A stretch of DNA of 64,000 nt from Candidatus Hydrogenisulfobacillus filiaventi (GTDB lineage: Bacteria; Bacillota; Sulfobacillia; Sulfobacillales; R501), in assembly GCA_902809825.1 (NCBI GenBank), contig LR778114.1, positions 2,170,001-2,234,000 of the forward strand, written 5' to 3'. Position 1 is the first letter of the stretch. Each line of letters starts with the position of its first letter. Both the position numbers and the translations under genes were made by a program. The notes beneath the pieces were generated by a model, which had not been told where the DNA came from, made no database searches, and was given only the letters and a program-made list of their open reading frames with translations. Below are positions 16,429-24,719 of this stretch, one piece after another.

Positions 16429-16635
16429 TTATTCCGGCTGGTAACCGGCGGCGCTCACCGCCGCCTTCAGTGCCTCCAGGGTGGCCACCGCGGGGTCGAA
16501 GGTCACCCGCGCCTTCTCCTCGGCCAGGCTCACGGTGGCCGTCTTCACCCCCGGCACCCCTTTGAGGGCCCGGGTTACGGTCATCACACAATGGTCGCAG
16601 GTCATCCCCTTGACCCCGAATTCCACCCGCTCCAT
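16429..16635 (-). CDS. copZ: heavy-metal-associated (CopZ-type) chaperone
   Basis: 68-residue HMA domain with the metal site GMTCDHC at residues 10-16 and the usual beta-alpha-beta-beta-alpha-beta pattern. It would carry Cu(I) in the cytosol to a P-type ATPase or regulator; neither is in this window. ATG 16635 follows GAGGAGGGAG at 6 bases. It is divergent from a Ni/Co-type permease. Confidence 0.88.
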   Translation of the reverse strand: MERVEFGVKGMTCDHCVMTVTRALKGVPGVKTATVSLAEEKARVTFDPAVATLEALKAAVSAAGYQPE

Positions 16636-16706
16636 GGCCGCTCCCTCCTCATCCACATTGCCGTCCCCATTCTACCATCCGCCGCCCGGCGCCGGGCGGA
16701 TACGGC

Positions 16707-16763
16707 TTGACGGCCGGCCAGGGCCGTCCTAGAATTCTCTTGCGAACATCTTGCACATGCAAG
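16707..16763 (+). promoter_or_regulatory. consensus promoter plus palindrome ahead of the metal-permease gene
   Basis: TTGACG (16707-16712), 17-bp spacer, TAGAAT (16730-16735): a near-consensus housekeeping promoter. Downstream, the 14-bp palindrome CTTGCACATGCAAG (16750-16763) lies between the start point and the ribosome site and may be an operator. Confidence 0.7.
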
Positions 16764-16775
16764 GAAGGGACCGCC

Positions 16776-17699
16776 ATGGTGAACCTCTGGAACCCGGCCG
16801 CAGGGATGGCGGTGGGGCCCACCCTGCTGACGGCGTTTCTGCTGGGGGTGGTGCATGGGATTACCCCCGACGAGCACACCTGGCCCATCACCTTCAGTTA
16901 CGCCATCGGATCCTATTCCACCCGCGGCGGCCTCAAGAGCGGCCTCCTCTTCTCCCTGGCCTTCACGGTCCAGCGGGCCATCGCCAGTGAACTGGCCTAC
17001 CTCAGCCTGGCCCGTTTCCTGACCCGCCCCGGGGTGGACGCGGTGGTGTACGTGCTGGTAGGCGCGGCGATGGCCTGGGCCGGATCCTACGCCCTCCACC
17101 ACCGCCATGCCCTGCATCTGCATCTCTTCCACCGGCGGGAACACGCCGCCGGGCCGGACAACGATTTGGAAAACTGGGCCCCGCGCGCACGCGCCCCCCG
17201 TCCGGCCATGGCCCTTCTGCACGGCTTCATCGCCGGTTGGGGCGTCGGGGCCTTTGCCACCATCCTCTATACCGTGCTCGCCCCCTCCATGCCCGGACCG
17301 GCCTGGGGCTGGGCGCCGGGGGCGGCCTTCGGCCTCGGCACCACGGCGGTGCAGGCAGCCGCCGGCGCGGCCTTCGGCGCCGCCAGCCGCCAACTGCACC
17401 TGAGCCCCGACCAGGCTGCCAACGTCGCCTTCACCACCTCCGGCCGCACCCTCTGGTGGGGCGGGTGGGCCTTCGTGGTCGCGGGGATCCTGGGTCTGAT
17501 CTTCCCGCCGGTGATGCAGGCCGGCATCACCACCGGCCTGCACATTCACAACCTGCATACCCTGGGCATCGGCTTCGTGCTGGTGATGGTCACCGTATTG
17601 GGGGTAGGGGTCGGCTCCCTGGTGCGGGAGGTGCGGCGGGCCGCCCGGGCCAACCGCCTCCCCGCTCCCGTGGGCCCGCCGCGGCCGCACCTGCCCTAG
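16776..17699 (+). CDS. nickel/cobalt-type (NicO-like) membrane permease
   Basis: 307-residue membrane protein, six to seven helices. Helix 1-2 carries HGITPDEHTWP (residues 27-37), similar to the H-x4-D-H metal signature of NiCoT/NicO transporters. A cytosolic loop at 108-123 is very His-rich (HHRHALHLHLFHRREH). Both point to transition-metal transport; direction and metal are not determined. ATG 16776 follows AAGGAAGGGA. It is divergent from copZ. The end overlaps the next convergent gene by 4 bp. Confidence 0.7.
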   Translation: MVNLWNPAAGMAVGPTLLTAFLLGVVHGITPDEHTWPITFSYAIGSYSTRGGLKSGLLFSLAFTVQRAIASELAYLSLARFLTRPGVDAVVYVLVGAAMAWAGSYALHHRHALHLHLFHRREHAAGPDNDLENWAPRARAPRPAMALLHGFIAGWGVGAFATILYTVLAPSMPGPAWGWAPGAAFGLGTTAVQAAAGAAFGAASRQLHLSPDQAANVAFTTSGRTLWWGGWAFVVAGILGLIFPPVMQAGITTGLHIHNLHTLGIGFVLVMVTVLGVGVGSLVREVRRAARANRLPAPVGPPRPHLP

Positions 17700-18268
17700 G
17701 CCGGACCGCCCTCCTGCCCGTCCAGCTGCGCCTTGAGGGCCTGGAGCTGCCGCCCCAGGTCCTTCATGTCATGCTCCGCCATATGCAGAAAGGCTTCCAG
17801 CTCGGCTGCCCGCTGCGGTTCCTCCTCCATAATGTGACGGATGGCGTTGTAGAGGTCGAGGGCGCGGTCCACCTCCTCGCGCAGGGTGCGGATGCGGCTG
17901 CGCACCGCCGCCTCGCCGCTGGCCTGTGCCCCGGTGGTTAGGAGCGGAGCCAGAAGCCCGGACAGGCGCACATCGTCGGTGGCCACCTGGACCCCGATCA
18001 GACTCTGGGGCCACTCCGCCGCCGCCTGCATCCAGATCAGCGGATCCGGGACCGGTACCCCCCGCACGTATCCCATCCAGGGCACCATGGGGATTTCAAT
18101 CCGGCGGTGGATGCCGAAGGTCATGCCCAGCACCTCGTCCGCGCCGTGACGGGCGACGAACTGCACCCGGCGCGCATTGGCCAGGAGCCAGCCCAGGGAT
18201 ACCTGGCTGGCCGGATATTGGGTGGTGGCCCGGGCCATGTACCCGAGCACGGTTTCGACGTCGCTCAC
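17696..18268 (-). CDS. conserved-looking hypothetical protein
   Basis: 190 residues, soluble, no recognised domain. The first half is mixed (VSLGWLLANARRVQFVARHGADEVLGM); the last 80 residues are predicted coiled-coil, rich in Glu/Arg/Leu (IRTLREEVDRALDLYNAIRHI... to LGRQLQALKAQLD). I favour GTG 18268 with AAAGGGG 7 bases upstream; the frame stays open to 18439 without a better site. Function unknown. Confidence 0.55.
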   Translation of the reverse strand: MSDVETVLGYMARATTQYPASQVSLGWLLANARRVQFVARHGADEVLGMTFGIHRRIEIPMVPWMGYVRGVPVPDPLIWMQAAAEWPQSLIGVQVATDDVRLSGLLAPLLTTGAQASGEAAVRSRIRTLREEVDRALDLYNAIRHIMEEEPQRAAELEAFLHMAEHDMKDLGRQLQALKAQLDGQEGGPA

Positions 18269-18462
18269 CCTTCCGCCCCTTTGCCACGCGGCCGGCTGCG
18301 ACCGGCGCCGCGGTTTGTCGGGTTCCATCCTACCGGAACTCGCGGCGCTTAGACAGTTCCCCCCACCGGTACCCCCCTGCGGGGACGGCCATAGGATGAG
18401 CGCGGGAACGGCCCGCACCGGCGGGCCGGCCCCATCCATTCGCGAGGAAGGGACGGACCATC
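18269..18462. other. intergenic gap between divergent genes
   Basis: 194 bp between the coiled-coil gene and the acyl-CoA dehydrogenase. I see no convincing promoter, hairpin or small gene, though a divergent promoter pair is expected here. Confidence 0.4.
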
Positions 18463-19629
18463 ATGCAGGAAACGGAGGTCCTCGCACGCTGGCGGCACCG
18501 GGTCCGGGACACCCTCTCCCGGCTGCCCGCCCCGCCGGCCGGGGACGACTACCCGGTGGAGGCGGTCACGCGGCTCCTGGCCCTGGGCATCCAGCGCATC
18601 CCCTTCGCCGCCGCCCTGGGCGGCGAAGGCCTGGGCCTGCGGGGATTTACTGCCGTGCTGGAGGACGTGGCCGCTGTGGACGCCTCCCTGGCGGCGGTGT
18701 TCATGGCCTCCTACAGCGCGGCCGCCCTGCTGGCGGCGGCCGGCACCCCTGAACAGCAGGCAGCCTGGCTGACCCCGCTGCTGGCCGGCCAGGGCCTAGC
18801 GGCCATGGCGGTGAGCGAAGCAGGGGCCGGGAGCGACGTGGCCGCCATCCGCACCACCTGCCGCCGGCTGAACGACGGCCGCTGGCGGCTGGATGGCAGC
18901 AAGGCCTTCATCACCAACACCGGCCATCCCCTCTGGCGCTGGAGCGTGGTGCTGGCCCGGGGCCCCCAGCCCGACCGGCACACCGTCTTTGTGGTCCCCG
19001 CCGACGCCGCCGGCCTGACGGTCGATCGCCGCCGCGCCACCTTGGGCTGGAACCGGGCCGGCATCCACGACCTGCGGCTGGACGGGGTGGTGGTACCGGA
19101 CGCCAACCGCCTGGGGCCGGCCGGCGAAGGCCTGCGCCAGGTCCTGGCGGCCTTTGACCGCGGCCGCATCGCGGTGGCCGCCCTGGGGGCCGGCCTCTGC
19201 CGGGGGGCCTGGGAACAGGCCACGGCCCACGCCCGTAGCCGCCACACCTTCGGGCGGCCGCTGATCGCCCACCAGGCGGTCGCCGACCACCTGGTCCAGC
19301 TCTGGCGTCTGTATACGCGCGCCCGCCTGCTCACCGGGCAGGCGGCCGCGGTCGCCGACCGCGGGGAGACGCCGGGTGCCTGGGCCGCCCTGGCAAAATG
19401 GGAGGCCGCCGAGGCAGCGGTGGAGGCGGCCCGGCTGGCCATCCAAGTCCGGGGTGGAGCGGGCCTTCTGCGCGGGGACCCCGTAGCCGCCCTCTGGGGG
19501 GACGCCAAGACGCTGGAGATCGTGGAGGGAACCAACGAGGTCCAGGCCTGGGTGCTGCGCCGCTATGTGCAAGGCGACGGGCTGCCGGCCGCCCCGGGGG
19601 AAGGGGGAGCGCGGCATGCGGATGCTTGA
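18463..19629 (+). CDS. acyl-CoA dehydrogenase
   Basis: 388-residue flavoprotein oxidising an acyl-CoA to the 2-enoyl-CoA. The N-terminal helical domain, FAD/substrate region (AMAVSEAGAGSDVAAIRTT; WRLDGSKAFITNTGH) and C-terminal helical domain are complete. IVEGTNEVQ near the end holds the catalytic glutamate position of the short/medium-chain type. ATG follows GAGGAAGGGACGG. The last 14 bp overlap the CoA-transferase gene, so the two are coupled and may serve the same short-chain or branched acid. Confidence 0.9.
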   Translation: MQETEVLARWRHRVRDTLSRLPAPPAGDDYPVEAVTRLLALGIQRIPFAAALGGEGLGLRGFTAVLEDVAAVDASLAAVFMASYSAAALLAAAGTPEQQAAWLTPLLAGQGLAAMAVSEAGAGSDVAAIRTTCRRLNDGRWRLDGSKAFITNTGHPLWRWSVVLARGPQPDRHTVFVVPADAAGLTVDRRRATLGWNRAGIHDLRLDGVVVPDANRLGPAGEGLRQVLAAFDRGRIAVAALGAGLCRGAWEQATAHARSRHTFGRPLIAHQAVADHLVQLWRLYTRARLLTGQAAAVADRGETPGAWAALAKWEAAEAAVEAARLAIQVRGGAGLLRGDPVAALWGDAKTLEIVEGTNEVQAWVLRRYVQGDGLPAAPGEGGARHADA

Positions 19630-21196
19630 GCCGGGACAGGGCGAGGCGCTAGCCGCCCTGATTCCCGACGGGGCCACCGTGGCGGTGGCCGGGAACGGGT
19701 CCCTCCTGCTGGCCGAGGAGGCACTGGCCGGCATCGAACGCGCCTTCCTGGCCAGCGGCCACCCCCGCGACCTCACCCTGTACTATCCCGTCCTCTCCGG
19801 CACCCGCGCCGGAACCGGCATCGACCACCTGGCCCATCCCGGCCTGGTCCGGGCGGTGGTGACCAGCACCTTCAATATCTGGGACATCCATCTGATGGCC
19901 GACCTCGTCCGCGAAGACCGCATCGAGGCCCACTGCCTGCCCATGGGGATCGCCTTCCAGCTGCTGCGGGCGGCCGCCGCCGGCCAGCCGGGCATCCTGA
20001 CCCGTATCGGGCTCGACACCTTCCTGGACCCCGGGGCCGGCGGCGGCACCGCCTTCAACCGGGTGCCCCCCACCCGCACTTGGGTGAGCCGGACCCGGAT
20101 TGATGACCAGACGTACCTCTTTTTCCGCAGTCCGCCGGTGGACGTGGCCATCCTCCGCGCCTGGGCAGCCGACCCGGACGGCAACCTGAGCCTGGAGGGG
20201 GAGCCGATCCGGCAGGCCGCCCTCGACATGGCCCTGGCCGCCCGCGCCCGCCGCGGGCGCGTGCTGGCCCAGGTCCGGTACGTGGTCCGGCGGGGGTCGC
20301 TGCCGCCCCGCCGGATCGACGTCCCGGGCTTCCTGGTGGATGCGGTGCTGCCCAGCCCCGGCCAGCCGCAGAGCCTGGCTGCGGACTACGATCCCGCCCT
20401 GACCGGGGAGTGGGCGGTGGAGCCGCCGGCCCGGCCGGTGCCCCTGAGCCCGCGCAAGGTGATGGCACGGCGGGTAGCCCTGCTGCTGAGCCCGGGCCGC
20501 CTGGTCAACCTGGGCTTCGGGGTGCCCACCCTGGTAGCGGAGGTGCTGGCGGAAGAAGGGGTGGCCAACGCCCTTACCTTCTCGGTGGAACACGGTCCCG
20601 TCGGTGGTCAGCCGACCGGCAAGGAGACCTTCGGCGCCTCGGTCGGCCCCCGCTTCCTGTTCACAGCCGCCGACGTCTTTACCCTCTATCACGGGCAGCA
20701 GCTGGATTGGGCGATCCTGAGCGCCGCCGAAGTGGATGCCGCCGGCCATGCCAATGTGCACCGCTTTGCCACCGCCCTGCCCGGACCGGGAGGGTTCATC
20801 GACATCACCGCCTCCGCCCGCCGGGTGGTGTTCGCCACCGCCCTCACCACCGGCGGCACCCGTCTGCGGCTCAAAACCCCGCCCGAAGCGGGACTGGAAG
20901 TCGAGCAGGAAGGCCGCATCCCCAAGTTCGTGCCCCGGCTGGCGGAGCGGACCTTCTCCGCCCGCGAGGCCCTGCGGCGGGGGGCGGAGGTCTGGTATGT
21001 TACCGACCGCGCCACCTTCCGCCTCACCCCCGACGGTCTGGTGCTGACCGAAGTGGCCCCCGGCATCGATCCCGCCCGGGACGTCATCGCCCGCATGGGC
21101 TTCCGGCCGCGGATCGACCCCGGCCTCCGGCCGTGGCCGCAGGAAGTGTTCCGGCCGGGGCTGCTGGGATTGGCCGCGCGCTGGGCGCATTCCTGA
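19616..21196 (+). CDS. fused-subunit acyl-CoA:carboxylate CoA-transferase (family I)
   Basis: 526 residues combining alpha-like (about 1-270) and beta-like (about 300-526) halves of acetate/propionate/3-oxoacid CoA-transferases. The beta half has the motif TFSVEHGPVGGQ with the presumed catalytic glutamate, and a GFGVPTLVAEVL strand. It would activate an organic acid by exchange with an acyl-CoA, feeding the preceding acyl-CoA dehydrogenase. ATG 19616 has GAAGGGGGAG upstream. The exact acid is not identifiable. Confidence 0.88.
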   Translation: MRMLEPGQGEALAALIPDGATVAVAGNGSLLLAEEALAGIERAFLASGHPRDLTLYYPVLSGTRAGTGIDHLAHPGLVRAVVTSTFNIWDIHLMADLVREDRIEAHCLPMGIAFQLLRAAAAGQPGILTRIGLDTFLDPGAGGGTAFNRVPPTRTWVSRTRIDDQTYLFFRSPPVDVAILRAWAADPDGNLSLEGEPIRQAALDMALAARARRGRVLAQVRYVVRRGSLPPRRIDVPGFLVDAVLPSPGQPQSLAADYDPALTGEWAVEPPARPVPLSPRKVMARRVALLLSPGRLVNLGFGVPTLVAEVLAEEGVANALTFSVEHGPVGGQPTGKETFGASVGPRFLFTAADVFTLYHGQQLDWAILSAAEVDAAGHANVHRFATALPGPGGFIDITASARRVVFATALTTGGTRLRLKTPPEAGLEVEQEGRIPKFVPRLAERTFSAREALRRGAEVWYVTDRATFRLTPDGLVLTEVAPGIDPARDVIARMGFRPRIDPGLRPWPQEVFRPGLLGLAARWAHS

Positions 21197-21228
21197 CAGG
21201 ACGTAGTTCCGCTAGAATACAGCTAACC

Positions 21229-21254
21229 GGCGGGGACCCCCGGGGGTCCCCGCC
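21229..21254 (+). repeat. perfect 26-bp GC palindrome
   Basis: GGCGGGGACCCCC followed directly by GGGGGTCCCCGCC. It lies downstream of a TAGAAT box (21213-21218) and ends 10 bp before the ribosome site of the next gene. It may terminate the CoA-transferase transcript or fold in the 5' leader of the next gene. No T-run follows. Confidence 0.6.
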
Positions 21255-21280
21255 CGCACTAAGGAGGCGGGACAAGCGGC

Positions 21281-21721
21281 ATGGCAGCAACCCTCAGCGC
21301 ACGGTTGGCCCTGGCCCGGGCCCTGACCTGGCTGCACCTGGCCAACGCCTTCGTGCTGCTCCTCATTCCCCTCGGCCTCACCGTGGCCGGGTTCGGGGCC
21401 TCCCGCCGCCGGCACCCGCTAACGGCGGGCTGGTGGCGGTGGCAGGGGGGATGGCAGGTGGCGGTGCTGGTGCAGGCGGCGGCCGGGATCGCCATGGTGG
21501 CCCTGGGCCTGCGCCCCAAGGATCCCCTGCACTACCTGTACGGGGCCCTGGCCGTGCTCATCCTGCTGGCTGAACGCGGCTTGATGGCGGACCAGCCCTT
21601 GCGGGTGTCCCTGGAGGCGGACTACGGCCGCTTTAACGAGGCCAAGGTGTACGCCTGGATCAACCTGGTGGCATTCCTGGTGGCCGCCCGCGGCCTGACC
21701 ACCGGCCTCTTCGGCTTCTGA
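21281..21721 (+). CDS. hypothetical four-helix membrane protein
   Basis: 146 residues with four hydrophobic helices and short loops; no family recognised. Helix 3 to 4 carries GLRPKDPLHYLYGALAVL, and a conserved-looking Asp/Arg loop (DYGRFNEAKVYAW) follows. Ribosome site AAGGAGGCGGG precedes ATG by about 9 bases. It is separated from the CoA-transferase by a perfect palindrome, so it may be its own unit. Confidence 0.6.
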   Translation: MAATLSARLALARALTWLHLANAFVLLLIPLGLTVAGFGASRRRHPLTAGWWRWQGGWQVAVLVQAAAGIAMVALGLRPKDPLHYLYGALAVLILLAERGLMADQPLRVSLEADYGRFNEAKVYAWINLVAFLVAARGLTTGLFGF

Positions 21722-21753
21722 AGCCGCCATGCCTGCGGCGGGCCGGTGTCCGG

Positions 21754-21759
21754 TATAAT
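21754..21759 (+). promoter_or_regulatory. -10 box ahead of the SirB1-family gene
   Basis: Perfect TATAAT, 56 bp before the start codon, in the context GTATAATGGAGGCG. The -35 (GCCTGC at 17 bp) is poor. The same 14-mer occurs over the arginase -10 (30427-30432, minus). Confidence 0.55.
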
Positions 21760-21814
21760 GGAGGCGGGAAGACGACCGCGGCCGACCCAGTTTGGTGCGG
21801 GAGGAGAGACGGCC

Positions 21815-22672
21815 ATGAAACCGCTGACGGAGAGCCAGATCAAGGCGCTGATCGTCCTCTTGGGGGATGAAGACATCAAGACCGCGGCCATCGCCCGAAA
21901 GACCCTGCTCGACGCACGGCGGGAGGCCAAGCCCTACCTGGAGGAGGCGCGCGAGTCCCCCGATCCGCACGTGCGCACCCGGGTGTACGGCATTCTGGAG
22001 CGGCTGCGCCTAGACGAGCTGGGCAAGCGCTTCGAGGAGTTTGCCGCCCTGCCCTCCGCCTGGCTGGACCTGGAGGAAGGGGCCTTCCTCATCGCGGAGT
22101 CGGCCTACCCCACCATCAACCGCGACCACTACCGGGCCATGCTGGATGACATGGCCAACACCTTCCGCGCCCGCATGGAGAGCCAGAACCCCGGGCGGGG
22201 CCGGGAGGTCGTGGAGGCCCTTAACGATTACTTCTTCCGGGAGCTGGGCTTCAACGGCAACCAGGCGGAGTACTACGACCCCGACAATACCTACATCAAC
22301 CAGGTGCTGGACCGCCGGCTGGGTATCCCCATCAGCCTGGCCACGGTCTATCTGCTCATCGCCCGCCGGCTGCGGCTGCCGGTGGTCGGCATCGGCATGC
22401 CGGGCCATTTCCTGCTGCAATACAACGATAACCTTTTTATCGACGCCTTCAACAAAGGTCAAATCATGACCCGCAGCGAGTGCGTCCAGTTCCTCATGAA
22501 CAACGGTTTCGGCTTCCATCCGGCCTACCTGAGCCCGACGCCCACCCGGTTCATGCTGGTGCGGACCCTCACCAATCTGATTCAGCTGTACAGCCAGACC
22601 GATCCCGACCGGGCCGATTCCCTGGCCGGTTTCCGGGACCTGCTCACCCAGTCCTATACCGCCAAAGTCTGA
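21815..22672 (+). CDS. SirB1-family transglutaminase-like protein
   Basis: 285 residues. An N-terminal alpha-helical, HEAT-like region (about 1-70) precedes a SirB1/transglutaminase-like core (YFFRELGFNGNQAEYYDPDNTYINQVLDRRLGIPISLATVYLLIARRL is the diagnostic block, residues about 138-185; then GMPGHFLL and DAFNKGQ). The tetratricopeptide tail of longer members is missing. Biochemical role unknown; often near translation or redox genes. ATG 21815 has GGGAGGAGAG upstream. Confidence 0.85.
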   Translation: MKPLTESQIKALIVLLGDEDIKTAAIARKTLLDARREAKPYLEEARESPDPHVRTRVYGILERLRLDELGKRFEEFAALPSAWLDLEEGAFLIAESAYPTINRDHYRAMLDDMANTFRARMESQNPGRGREVVEALNDYFFRELGFNGNQAEYYDPDNTYINQVLDRRLGIPISLATVYLLIARRLRLPVVGIGMPGHFLLQYNDNLFIDAFNKGQIMTRSECVQFLMNNGFGFHPAYLSPTPTRFMLVRTLTNLIQLYSQTDPDRADSLAGFRDLLTQSYTAKV

Positions 22673-22683
22673 GCCACCCGGCG

Positions 22684-22713
22684 GGCCCGGCGCGGCCTCC
22701 GGCCGCCCGGGCC
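22684..22713. terminator. bidirectional terminator hairpin
   Basis: 13-bp GC stem with one bulged C (GGCCCGGCGCGGCC / GGCCGCCCGGGCC) and a TCC loop, between convergent SirB1 and HAD genes. No strong T-run on either side. Confidence 0.6.
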
Positions 22714-22728
22714 GTCCTGTGTCCGCGG

Positions 22729-23466
22729 CTAGGCCAGCCGGTCCAGGAGGCGGGGCAGGTCCTGCACCCGGCCGACCCAGGTACCTTCGCCATGCCGCCG
22801 CAGCCCCGGCGCCGGCTGGGCTCCCACCCACAGCACCTGCATCCCCGCCCGACGGGCAGGGGCGACGTCGTTGTCCCAATCATCCCCCACCATCAGCCAG
22901 CGGCGGGCGGGCACCCCCAGGACGCGGGCCGCCTGCCGGTAATACGCCGGCTGGGGCTTGGAAGCGCGGCAAACCTCCAGGCTGGTCACCCAGTCAAAGG
23001 GGAAGCGGTCCAGGCCTCCCTGTTGCAGCCGCCATTCAATGAGGGGCCGGGGAAAGACCGGATGGGTCAGCAGTGCGACCTTGAGCCCTCGCTGCCGTAC
23101 CCGTTCCAGCGCCTCCAGCGCGCCCGGCCGCGGCCGGATGAAGCCGGCAAACGCCGGGGCCCGTTCCCGCAGGAAGGCCTCGACCGCCGGTTCGAGGTCC
23201 TCGCGCCGCAACCCCGTCCGCCGCTGCAGGTCCCCGTAGAACACCGCGGCCAGCGGCCGCAGCGGCAGACGCACTGCCATCACCCGCCGGGCAGCGGCCA
23301 GGATGTCCTCGCGCAGCCGGCCCCGGTAGGCGGGGTCCCGCCGGCGCAGGGTCTCCCCGAGGGTCTCCTCCAGGGCCTCCAGGTAGGCGGGCACGAAGGC
23401 CGGGTCCAGCTCCAGGAGGGTGTTGTCAAGGTCGCAACCCACTGCTTGAATGGGATCATGGCGCAT
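22729..23466 (-). CDS. HAD-superfamily phosphatase
   Basis: 245-residue haloacid-dehalogenase hydrolase with motif I CDLDNTLLE (nucleophile Asp), a helical cap, motif II LLTHP, a lysine in SKPQPAYY and motif IV GDDWDNDV. Similar enzymes dephosphorylate small sugar or nucleotide phosphates; the substrate is not deducible. ATG 23466 sits 9 bases from GGAAGGGG; GTG 23475 is too close to it. Divergent from mobA. Confidence 0.85.
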   Translation of the reverse strand: MRHDPIQAVGCDLDNTLLELDPAFVPAYLEALEETLGETLRRRDPAYRGRLREDILAAARRVMAVRLPLRPLAAVFYGDLQRRTGLRREDLEPAVEAFLRERAPAFAGFIRPRPGALEALERVRQRGLKVALLTHPVFPRPLIEWRLQQGGLDRFPFDWVTSLEVCRASKPQPAYYRQAARVLGVPARRWLMVGDDWDNDVAPARRAGMQVLWVGAQPAPGLRRHGEGTWVGRVQDLPRLLDRLA

Positions 23467-23526
23467 GCCGGTCACCCCCTTCCGTCCCTGCTGTCCCGAT
23501 TATACGACCCCGGGAGGAGGCCGCTC

Positions 23527-24171
23527 ATGGCCCCGGAAGCCCTGCCCTACCCCGGCCTGGTCCTGGCTGGAGGCGCCTCCCGGCGCATGGGACGCGATAA
23601 GGCCGGCCTCCGGCTGCCGGACGGCCGCACCCTGCTGGAGCACGCCCTCGCGGTGCTGGCAGCGGCGGTGACGGGCCCGTTGCTGGTCTCCACGGCCGGT
23701 CCGGTACCCCCGGGCCGGCTGCAGACCTGGGCCCGCGCCGCGGGCCGGGCGGTAGCGGTGTGCCCCGACCTCCGCCCCGGGCGCGGGCCCCTGGAGGGCA
23801 TCCGCAGCGGGCTGCGGGCGGTGGCTCCCGCAGCCTGGCTGGCCGTGCTGGCCGTGGACCTGCCCGGTGCGGCGCCGGCCCTCTGGATCCATCTGGCCCC
23901 TCGCGCCGGCGATGACGGACCGGTGTTGCCGGTGGCCGGCGACCTGCGGCAGCCCCTGGCCGGTTTCTGGCCGGCGGCGGTGCTGCCCGCGTTGGAAGCG
24001 TTTCTGGATCAGGGCGGCCGCCGGGTGCAGCAGCTGCTGCAGGCGGTGCCGGTGCGCTGGCAGCCGGTGACTGCAGCCGGCATGCTGGTCAACTGCAACA
24101 CCCCCGCCGAATGGGCGGCTTGGACCGGGCACCCGGCCGGTGCCCGGCCGCCCGCGCCGGGTGTAGAGTAG
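23527..24171 (+). CDS. mobA: molybdenum cofactor guanylyltransferase MobA
   Basis: 214 residues. The N-terminal nucleotidyltransferase loop LAGGASRRMGRDKA is complete, followed by PLEGIRSGL and AVDLPGA, which place it in MobA. It attaches GMP to molybdopterin to form the bis-MGD cofactor of DMSO-reductase-type enzymes. ATG 23527 follows GGGAGGAGG at 6 bases. First gene of a mobA-mobB-moeA operon. Confidence 0.9.
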   Translation: MAPEALPYPGLVLAGGASRRMGRDKAGLRLPDGRTLLEHALAVLAAAVTGPLLVSTAGPVPPGRLQTWARAAGRAVAVCPDLRPGRGPLEGIRSGLRAVAPAAWLAVLAVDLPGAAPALWIHLAPRAGDDGPVLPVAGDLRQPLAGFWPAAVLPALEAFLDQGGRRVQQLLQAVPVRWQPVTAAGMLVNCNTPAEWAAWTGHPAGARPPAPGVE

Positions 24172-24197
24172 GGGCCGCAGACGGAGGGAGGCGCAAC

Positions 24198-24719
24198 ATG
24201 CGGGTGCTGGCGATCAGCGGACCGTCCGGGCAGGGCAAAACCCTACTGGTGGAAGCGCTGCTGGCAGCCTGGGACCACCCCCTGCCGGTGCTCAAGCTGA
24301 CCCATCACCGGCTGGAGGCTCTCTTTCCGGACCATCCCGCCACCGACAGCGGCCGTTACCGGCAGGCGGGCGCGGCCGCCACCGTGCTGGCCGGGCCGGA
24401 CGGCTGCCTGCTGCGGGGCCCCGTCCCCGGCCGGCAGCTCCTGGACGCGCTGGCGGTGCTGGTAGGACCGGGCTGGCTGGTGCTGGAGGGCGGCCGGGAT
24501 GCCCCCTGGCCCCAGATCCGGGTCCAGGCGGAGCCCGACCGGATCCGCGCCACCGACGCCGTGATCGGCCCCTACCCCTGGGGGGCGTCGCAGTGGTGGC
24601 AGACCGCCCTGCCGTTAACCCCGGAACAGGCGCGGGCGGCGGCGCACTGGATCCGGGAGCGGGCCGGCCGTCTGGGCTTCCCGTGGCCGCCGGCCGGCCG
24701 GAAGGAGGAGCGTCCATGA
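24198..24719 (+). CDS. mobB: molybdopterin-guanine dinucleotide biosynthesis protein MobB
   Basis: 173-residue GTP-binding protein with a P-loop GPSGQGKT at 8-15 and the LEGGRD segment of the MobB family. MobB is an accessory to MobA. ATG 24198 is preceded by GGAGGGAGG. The stop overlaps the moeA start by 4 bp (ATGA), showing translational coupling within the cofactor operon. Confidence 0.88.
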   Translation: MRVLAISGPSGQGKTLLVEALLAAWDHPLPVLKLTHHRLEALFPDHPATDSGRYRQAGAAATVLAGPDGCLLRGPVPGRQLLDALAVLVGPGWLVLEGGRDAPWPQIRVQAEPDRIRATDAVIGPYPWGASQWWQTALPLTPEQARAAAHWIRERAGRLGFPWPPAGRKEERP

